DNA from: Metallyticus violacea
Taxonomy: Eukaryota; Arthropoda; Insecta; Mantodea; Metallyticidae
NCBI GenBank assembly: GCA_030762175.1
Contig: CM060842.1
Location: 66,713,001-66,777,000 of the forward strand
Length of the DNA stretch: 64,000 bases
Direction of reading: 5' to 3'
Made by a program: the position numbers and the translations under genes. The notes below the pieces were generated by a model, which worked only from the letters and a program-made list of their open reading frames with translations, was not told the origin of the DNA and searched no databases. Positions 56,251 through 64,000 of the stretch are shown one piece after another (positions within the stretch are counted from its first letter, which is position 1; each line of letters starts with the position of its first letter).

Positions 56251-57420
56251 TTTAATTTTCGGTTTTCAAGCATACCACTTCTAATGGTTCAATTTTCCTA
56301 ATTTTCGGAAACTATTTTTTTTTCTTATTTTATTAAAATCGCATATTCCGAATTTTGTTGTGAAGAACAATTGGTGCTGCTAGAGCGATTTTTAAATTTT
56401 GGGTTTCAGGCAAACTCCCATTCCAGTTTCCCTGATTTTCAGAAACTATTTTTCTTATTTGATTAAATGGTATATACGAAGTTTCGTTGCGAAAAAATAA
56501 ATATTATTGCCGCTAGAGAGATTTTTAAATTTTGGGTCCTTCCCCTTGCTAATAATCCCATTTCACTGATTTTCAGAAAGTGTTTTTCTTCTTTTTTTTT
56601 CTATAGCATATACCGAGTTTCCTTTAAAAACATTTAAATTTCGGCTGCTGGAGCGATTTTTATTGGTTTTAACCCTCACTCGTTTTTCAGGTAAACTCCC
56701 AATCCTAGTAATTTCACTGATTTTCAGAAACTATTTTTCTTATTTGATTTAAATGGTATATGCCAAGTTTAGTTTTGGGAAAGAAGAAGAAAAAAAAAAC
56801 AGATATTGGTGCTGCTAGAACGAGTTTTAAATTTTGAGTGTAAAGTTAATTCCCTCTCCTAATAGCCCGATTTCCCTGATTTTCAGAAACTTATTTTTTT
56901 TATTTTATTTAAATCGTATATATTGAGTTTCGTTGTGAAAAAGCAAATATTAATTTCACTAGAGCTATTTTGAAATTTTGGGTTTCAGGTAAACCTCCTT
57001 CCGTTCGATTTAACTGATTTTCGGAAACTATTTTTCGTATTTTATTTCAGTGGCATATACCGAGTTTTCTTTTTAAAATTTTAAAATTGCGGCTGCTAGA
57101 GGGATTTTAAAATTTCGCTTTATCCCCTACTCGTTTTCAGGTTTACTCTCACTCCCAGTCCTGATTACCATACTTTTTGAAATCTACTTTTATAAATTTA
57201 TTTTAAATAAATTTACTGAATAAACAAAAATCCCGGCCGCTTGGGCGATTTTTTTAAAAAAAAATGTTTTTCGCTTTAGGTTAACCCCCATCCCCAATGG
57301 TTCAATTTTTATGATTAACGAACTTGATGAATCGTTTGCTAATTGATGGATATATGCCGAGTTTGGTTGAGAAAAAATAAAAACTGCGACCGCTAATATA
57401 TAAATTGTTATTTCTTTCAT
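56251..57420. repeat. Degenerate tandem array, about eight ~130-158-bp units
   Basis: The motif gattttcagaaactattttt recurs at about 56301, 56432, 56569, 56719, 56877 and 57017, with weaker copies near 57170 and 57310. Between occurrences the order is constant: atttgattaaat, tatataccgagttt, cgctagagcgattttta, aattttgggtttcaggtaaa, ctcccattcc. It is an old minisatellite or satellite block. Confidence 0.88.
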
Positions 57421-57482
57421 TGTACGTGCCTTGTAGGTACGGTCGAAGTAGATTTGGATAATTTATTAAAAAATATTTCTAT

Positions 57483-57770
57483 GGGTCCAACCGGAATGAC
57501 TTAATTCTTTCGGAATTCGCTAAAAGAGGATTACACTGGTTTAGACATGTAATGAGCATGGATCAATATAAAGGACCGAAAAAATATTTCAGTAGATACC
57601 ACCCGAAAAAGAGTACAGCAAGACCGAGCAGATCCTTGTACCACAGCATTAGAAAAATTATCGCTACCAAAGGACTTCCAAAAACAAGACGACAGATAAA
57701 ACTTCAGATTAGAAAGGGGGAAGGAGCTATAGCTGCAAAATTACCACTACACTGCTATCAGTAATGAGTC
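57483..57770 (+). pseudogene. LINE C-terminal tail fragment
   Basis: The frame reads GLHWFRHVMSMDQYKGPKKY then FSRYHPKKSTARPSRSL and HSIRKIIATKGL. This matches the family pattern L-x-W-F-G-H-V-x-R-M-...-G-R-P-x-x-R-W-...-D that ends RTE-like LINE proteins. It begins in mid-protein and shifts frame at about 57545. Confidence 0.7.
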
Positions 57771-59060
57771 AATTGAACGCTGAGTGAGATTGTTTTAATG
57801 AAATTGGAAAGACTAACTATGGCAAAGGGCATAAAATACAGTTTCCTCACTGGTACAAAACTGTCAAGGCTGAACTGCATTCTTTCCTTGGGGGGGGGGG
57901 GCTAAGATGATATGAAGGAAAATTGCGCGATTATGGGTGACCACAACGTTCACGAAGAGATGACAATCTTCATGATAAAGTGCGTCCAAGAACAATTACG
58001 GGTCTCATAAACGAATTTAACCGCCCAGATTCCTAAAGAATTATTATATGAAAAATAATTTACTACAGATGTTTTTATGTATGCAGATAAAACCTTCGGG
58101 AAACTGGGAAGTGTAAAATGACCCAAGTTGACATTTTTTATTCGTGATGAAAATAAAGTCTATGATTCTTCCTGATTAAGAACAGAAATGGCTTATAGGG
58201 AGTTGCAGAGATTAAATTTTTGAAAAAGGGCATTTAAAGGGACTATGTATAGCTTTACATGTTGGTGTGCCACGTCCCTTTCACTTATTTCAAGAAATTT
58301 AGTAAATAATTTTAAGAGGTAAGAATCTCGGGTTAAAAAGCGCAGACTAGCCAACCAGAAGGCAACACTAGCGTTGATTGCTTTTCTGGAATGCATCAGA
58401 GAGAATCATTATTTTTAAATTAAATTAAATTTCATATATTTTTTTTTTCTCGGAAACATTTAAAGCTACAAGGTTGAAAATTTGCACACTTATGCAAGAA
58501 AATCTGCTAAATTCACTGAACAACAAAAATTTGGAATGTAAAATTTACTTTAATATCTTCACATAAAAAGTTTAAACTAAAATGCTGTTAGCAGTTCAGT
58601 GGTATGAAATACAATGATTTATTATACAGAAGAAATTTGAACCCTCTCCTTCAAGTAGTTTTTGAGAAAAATGAAATATCAGTATTTCTGAAAATTTTCT
58701 CCAAAAATTTTAGAACGTAATATTTATTTTCACACATAGAGAAAGCTGCACAATAGAGTAATGATATAGGAACGTTTTTATACTGACCTATCACGTGTAC
58801 CCAGAAATATGCATGTTTCGAATTCAGTGAATACTCCAGATAAGTTACATACTTTCCAGTTTCCTTAAAGCATTTTATCACAAGTGATAACAAGCACTAG
58901 ATGGTAGGAAGTATGAAAGGGGAATTTTTACACCAAAGAGGTATTGGGGTGACTTAGATTATTAACTGTCTGGTAGTTGAGCTTTCTTCCAGCTCCAGAA
59001 TGTCCACAGTATATTCAATTGACATTTAAATTCGCACGAACCCAAATAACCAGCACTATC
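57771..59060. other. AT-rich sequence, nothing firmly recognised
   Basis: Includes a G11 run at 57891-57901. Could contain LINE 3' sequence, but I see no defining motif. Confidence 0.4.
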
Positions 59061-59089
59061 TCATGAAACATAAAGGGCTATACAAATAA

Positions 59090-59480
59090 AAAAGTTAAAC
59101 CAACACAAACAATGCCTGAAATTTACAACATGTTTATGCTTCTGTGACACCACTGAACGTCCAGTTCCTTGCAGCGGAACCAATACCTCACAGAGAGCTC
59201 AGCGTCCTGAATCTTCTTGTCCGAATGAAATCTGTGACCCCGCATATGCTTCTTCAACTACCCAAAAATGTTTAAGTCACAAAAGAATGAATCTGTGCTA
59301 TGTTTCGGATATGAGCCTTTTCCCATCTGAAACTGAAAAAGGCAATCCTTCATTTTTGTCATGAAGAATGAGCAACAACAATGAGCAACCCAGGCAGCTT
59401 GAACTTGGCTGAAGATCGTGAGATTTGAGCGAGTTTTTACATACCCGAAGTCTAGAAAGCAATAGCCTGCATTCATCCGT
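59090..59480 (-). pseudogene. Mariner transposase C-terminal relic
   Basis: The minus strand reads DSFFCDLNIFG then LKKHMRGHRFHSDKKIQDAE, the D-F-H-L-F-G-x-L-K-K-H-x-R-G-x-R-F region after the third catalytic Asp, with a stop in between. N-terminal parts are missing or unreadable. Confidence 0.65.
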
Positions 59481-59487
59481 ATCGTTG

Positions 59488-59700
59488 CGAGCGGTGTGGC
59501 TCAGGTGGTAATACTTGAGACTCCAGCTTCAAACCCTTGTAGCCGGCCATACAGACCTTGGTTTTTTTTTTGGGGGGGGGGTCCCTGGTCGCTTAGGCGA
59601 ACTCTGAGATGAAACTTCCCTATTTCCTATCAGTTCACTCCAGAAGTTCTGCTATAGAATGGATAGTGCCAGAGCGAGGTGGGCTGGTGCGATGTTACAG
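59488..59700 (+). repeat. tRNA-derived SINE, family 3
   Basis: The head gtgtggctcaggtggtaata and agcttcaaacccttgtagcc, then T9-G11 and a body with atcagttcactccagaagtt, match the copy at 26320-26597. The GC-rich sequence to about 59880 may be part of the same or another element. Confidence 0.75.
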
Positions 59701-60259
59701 TGACTTGCGCTTTGAAAAGTTTTCTGCACAGGCGCCTGAAGGAACTGGAACTACTTGAAGGGAGGGCTCTGTGAGCTTCCTGAATTCTAGCTGCCGTGTG
59801 TCTCCCTCAACTTATCCTTTCTTCTCGGGGTGCCATCACTAGGGGGCATATGCATAAACGGCCAGTCGTTGAGCAAGGCTGAAGTATGGAAATATCCTCT
59901 TCCGTCCTAACAATGCAAGTAAATCTAAATCCTTTCTCCGTTACTGTTAATAAAAGAATGAAATATGCGATTAATATCTGATTATCTCACAGCTTAAGGA
60001 TAATCTAGAGCATTTTGTATTACGGAGTATATTTTAAAATATATATTATCTTTTTCACACGCTTTATGCAAATATTCTAAACAGCTTACTTAGTTGTTTA
60101 TACTTAGGTAATTATATATACCTATAACATTAAATGCCGCATATTGAACATTAACCATTACCACTCAACATTAAAAAACGAGTGCATATATGTACAGTTT
60201 CAAAACAAAAATTTAAATTCATATATTGTTTTAGAAATACCTACAACATTTGTTAGTTA
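59701..60259. other. GC-rich then AT-rich sequence, nothing recognised
   Basis: No supported feature. Confidence 0.4.
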
Positions 60260-60905
60260 CCTACACAAATTGGGCAATGTCGACTTGATTAAAAGTGCTT
60301 TTTAAATTAATTTTACATGAAATACACTTTATCACGACTTTATGTTTGTTTGTATTACTAGAATTATGTTAAGGCAAAACTTTAACTAGTAACGTTTCGG
60401 TATAAAAATTTTTTTTTTGGTTATATGTTTGTTTTTCCGATGTTTAAATAGAGCGATCGTTACCAGAAGTCCGTTCGTTTCTGTGTTGCTTTCAGTTTAT
60501 TCTGTATCAGATTCAACAGGTAAAGTCTCAAAGAGATTCTGTCAGATATGGTATTTTAGAATTTAAACTGCATTTAAAACTTCTGAAACAGACAATCAAA
60601 AAACTAAAGCTATTCATTGCATCTTGTTCGAATGTTTATGTTTTATTTTAATTGTTGCAAGCGTTGTTTTCTCATTACTGCAGTTTCTTTGCTGAAAAGC
60701 TTATATAAATTAGGCAGTGTCAACTTGATTAAAAGAGCTTGTACATGCAATTCACTTATGTTTATATTATTAGAATTATATTAAGGCAAAACCTTAACTA
60801 GTAGCATTTAGGTATAAAATAAAATTTTTGATCATATGTTTCTTTTATCGATGTTTAAATAGAGCGACCGTTACCGGAAGTCCGTTAGCTTATGTGCGCA
60901 ACCCC
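60260..60905. repeat. Diverged direct repeat (two ~200-bp copies, spacing ~440 bp)
   Basis: 60265-60493 and 60705-60895 share gtcgacttgattaaaag, ttaaggcaaaact.taacta and atgtttaaatagagcga.cgttacc.gaagtccgtt. Confidence 0.85.
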
Positions 60906-61472
60906 CGTTTCTGATCCTGAGTGGCCTGGCTAAGAGTGGTGTGACGGAGGCAGTTTTTGCTTTGTGCTTTTCCCTATTAACTTTTCTGGCTTCACCCGAG
61001 CCTGGTGGTCGCTCCGGATTTGGTAAGTTTATTACTCATTTGTGTTCGGCGGCCATCGTCTACTATATTATTGATTTAAATATACCTTTGTCTAAATTTA
61101 CTGCATTAGAGACTGACGCCTTATCTCCTGCTTCTTGATAAATTCGCAGTGACTGGAATAACTTTTCATGTATGGTGTTTAATTAAAGCTTATATGTAAC
61201 ATTTTTTTTAATTAACAATGATAAATTTCAGCTTCCGTACTTAACAATTTCTTATGTAGGTTTTCCTACTAACAATTGTGTTAAGGATTGGTTAAATTAA
61301 ATTGTTGATTTGCATGTAAAATTATTGTTGGAAGCAGTTACCAATTAGCGCTGTATTTTTTTTTTTTTTTTTGCGTAGTTTATCTTTTACACAGTATTTT
61401 ATGTTTGATTTTTGAAGGATTGTTACTTTAAAATGTTATATATTTTATCCCTATTTTATAATTATTATTTAT
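60906..61472. other. Sequence with a short GC-rich ORF, no gene supported
   Basis: 60941-61138 is open (65 codons) and contains a donor-like ggtaagttt after about 28 codons. No family resemblance is seen. Confidence 0.35.
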
Positions 61473-61481
61473 ATGGCAAGG

Positions 61482-61774
61482 ATTGATTGATTGATTTATG
61501 GACGCTCTTTAACATCTCAGGTCATCAGCGTCCCATTCTACTAAGGGCGTGAAACGGCCGACAAATTTTGCTCAGAGGCCTCTCTTTCAGGCTTGAGGTT
61601 CTTTTTCGTGCCGCAAATGTACGACACGGGACCCACGGCTTTACTTCCCTACCGAAGGAAGCCATCCTTTGGATTTTTACGCCCGAAAAAAATCTATCGG
61701 TCCTGACCGGGTTCGAACCCGCGTTCTTGGGTATAGGAGGCAAGTATGGTAACCACTACACCACCAGGACCGAC
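61482..61774 (-). repeat. tRNA-derived SINE, family 1
   Basis: Full minus-strand copy: head ccaccaggaccg at 61770, box B (gggttcgaacccgcgttctt, as on the plus strand) and tail tttatggacgctctttaaca with (gatt)n. The target-site duplication tatggcargg lies at about 61473 and 61775. Confidence 0.95.
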
Positions 61775-61784
61775 TATGGCAGGG

Positions 61785-63160
61785 AGATAAATAAACACAC
61801 ATGCTGTTAAAGCTAATTTAAAATATTATTCTTAATTCTTTCCTCGCATTCTCGATTTAGTTGAGGTGCCTTAAGAACAATTGTGGAACATTATACATAT
61901 ATAAGTTTCGCTTCCCAAATCAAGTTCTGCAATTGGCACTAGCGAGGAATTTATCGCCCAAGTGAAGCTTTGCCTGGCGATGAAAATGCACATACGTTAA
62001 ATTCGAGTATTAACTATGAATACTTTTAACCATGACAATTTAATGAAAATTTGCATGTAGCTGCATATACACATTTTTGATATATGTAGCATTAGTGTTG
62101 TAGCTTTGCCTTAAAGTTACCAACCACCAGGCTTTTCGCATTCAGCACCGTTTGATAAAAACTCCTTTCTTTTAACTAACAGAATAAAAAAATGATTATG
62201 AATTTTTCAGTTTTCGTAAGCTTATCAAAAGATCAGGAATTCACAATAAGTATATCCAAAGCACTAGTTATTTATTGTTGTGCTCTTGCTTCTGGATCTA
62301 CAAAATAATTTAGTTGTTTATCCGTTGAAAAGAATTTCAATGTCCTACTTCTGATGAAATAAACCAGCCCTCTCTTTAAAAGGATTTTCCGGAAATATCC
62401 TAAGGTGTAAAGGAACTTTATCTTTTTTGCTTTAGACGAGTCTTTTTCAATACTCTTTTAACTTCAAAGCGGATACTGTTCATTTTGGGGCCTTTACCTT
62501 TTCCCATTGTCTTCTCTTCTTGGCCATTCAAAGGCTTAGAGCCAAGTCGTGGAACTCCCTAAAGATGTAATTCCCAGCGTTTTCTTCTTTTATAAATGAA
62601 TTGAAATTCATCCAGACTATACATTTTAATACAACTTATCTTAACTTTAATTCGTACCAAATAACAACAAACTAGCTAAATAAATACTGCTATGGAAATA
62701 ATGTAAATTGTCCATGAATCCTAAAGACTAAAGATTGGTAGTACTCTCGGCGTAAAAGAGTAAGATTTCAAATTCAAATCTCTGCGCAAGCTTAAACTAC
62801 GACCATTTATCTCTATCTGACTCAAAATGTGGGGAAATTCGTCAAATAGTTATATAGGCTAATCTTGGGTGGCATGGGGGAAGGAGATAAACTCTATAGC
62901 ACATCGGTTCAACGGCTCCAAAAAAACAAAGGAAATATTTTCCTATATAAAAAAGCACACACACACACACACACACACAAAAGATTTCTCGTGTAAACGT
63001 CAACCGTGCGTATCGCATCGCCATTTTTTAATTGTTCAGCATCATATACCAGTTGCCTAAGTCTGTATGGAATGAACTGATGGTGCAAAAGAACTCAGGA
63101 TGCTCGGCACTTTATACAGTGTGTCTGTATACACCCGTACTTTACTACATTCTTATTAGG
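61785..63160. other. AT-rich sequence with (CA)n
   Basis: (ac)n of about 24 bp at 62957-62980. Nothing else is recognised. Confidence 0.5.
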
Positions 63161-63309
63161 ATATCATATTATATTATTATTATTGTATTGCAATTATTAC
63201 TAATATTGCTGGTGTCACTCATTCTGTTAGTTGAAATGACAGACGCAAGTTCGTTTTCTGTTAAAGCGAGGTTAGTCGCGAGCATATGGATATACGAACG
63301 TGCTTAGAC

Positions 63310-64000
63310 AAAAGACAATTATCATCACACGAGAACAATTTAAGGAGCGGTTTAATAAATCTCCACCGATGAAAAGCACAATGCTTTCCTGAGAAAGAAA
63401 AACTTTTATGGCAGAAAGTGTGAAAAACCGATTGAGAAGTGGAAGAAAGAAGACGCGCCTGTAGACGTGCTGAAGTTGAGGTGTTGGTTAGAGTTCCCCT
63501 GTAAAATTCAATTGCAAACAGGCTGCTGAGCTTGACATTCCACGATCGACTCTTTTCGGTTACATGAAGGACTTAAAGGAGAGGTCGCATCATCCGACCT
63601 TCATCAATGAGCTGTCTCATGCAGATACGAACAAGCGTTTTGACGCATGTCGGTCTCTTCCGGCAACATTCCAAACCGACATATCAAGTTCCAAGGTTAT
63701 GTTCGCAGATGAGTGTGCCATATACCGCAGCATGCGAAAGAAAAATGTGGTTTTTTGGTCAAAGGAAAATCCTCACTGCACTTCCGAATTTGAACTCAAC
63801 CACCACATGTTATGATATGGGCAGGAGTGACATAGTAGCATCTCTGGACCATATTTTTTATGAGCCTGCGAATGTAGTATCATATTCACGAATGCTGGCA
63901 ACTGGCTCATCCCCCAAGTGGAAGACAGAGGCCTAATGGAAGAGCATGTATATAGCAAGACGGAGCTCCAGCACACGTCGATCTTACCATTCATGATTTG
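63310..64000 (+). mobile_element. Tc1/mariner-superfamily transposase, truncated by the window edge
   Basis: The frame at 63515-63812 reads AAELDIPRSTLFGYMKDLKE-like DNA-binding text, NKRFDACRSLPATFQ, and VMFADECAIYRSMRKKNVVF with the first catalytic Asp, then WSKENPH. After a stop or frameshift at 63812 it continues WAGV, and near 63958 DGAPAHVDLTIHDL gives the second Asp region. The third Asp lies beyond 64000. Closest in style to Tc3-like insect elements. Confidence 0.85.

Noticed and set aside
60941..61138. Signal-peptide-like first exon (MTEAVFALCFSLLTFLASPE)
   Set aside because: Attractive start and a donor-like ggtaagt, but no downstream exon and no family match. Kept only as a note.
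54396..64000. Graf N-terminal BAR exons
   Set aside because: No minus-strand segment reading like F-K-F-x-C-I-G or F-R-K-E-x-I-G was found by eye. Short exons could have been missed.
1..64000. CRISPR array, operon or prokaryotic origin
   Set aside because: No spaced direct-repeat array. The spliced gene, SINEs and mariners show a eukaryotic genome.

Overview
This window is animal nuclear DNA and almost certainly insect. It is AT-rich, carries one large gene split by long introns, and is saturated with decayed transposons of insect type: many mariner/Tc1 copies, Penelope-like elements, hAT relics, LINE tails and tRNA-derived SINEs. The repeat mix reminds me of cockroaches and termites, but that is an impression. 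There are no operons, no CRISPR array and no rRNA, and I found no tRNA gene outside SINE heads.

The only host gene I can assemble is on the minus strand. Thirteen exons between 54395 and 5011 join without a frame break into 511 codons of a GRAF/oligophrenin-type RhoGAP (BAR-PH-RhoGAP), the orthologue of insect Graf. All twelve introns are GT-AG. The order is: second half of BAR (54.4, 31.7, 29.6 and 25.8 kb), PH (24.9-22.1 kb), RhoGAP with its arginine finger (18.2-9.2 kb), then the start of the Ser/Thr/Pro-rich linker (5.1 kb). The N-terminal BAR exons and the C-terminal SH3 exons were not found; they probably lie beyond the right and left edges.

Layout: 1-5 kb, a foldback, a LINE-like relic and two mariners. 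5-31.8 kb, the compact part of the gene, with introns holding mariners, Penelope-like copies, SINEs and a 0.75-kb duplicated intron block. 31.8-54.3 kb, one 22.5-kb intron holding hAT relics, tandem duplications, long-TIR elements, a Tc1 element and a mariner. 54.4-64 kb, LINE pieces, a degenerate ~140-bp tandem array, SINEs, and a Tc1/mariner copy cut by the right edge.

The most interesting points are: a ~750-bp block shared by Graf intron 6 and an insertion in a mariner, whose edge falls exactly on the Graf 5' splice site and which is flanked in the mariner by a 57-bp direct repeat; a Penelope-like element with an internal duplication of the RT motif-A segment and inverted termini; a nested MITE-in-SINE; and an orphan exon-like ORF at 30.7-30.9 kb. 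Exon calls are read directly from the sequence; family names rest on recognised motifs, without database searches.
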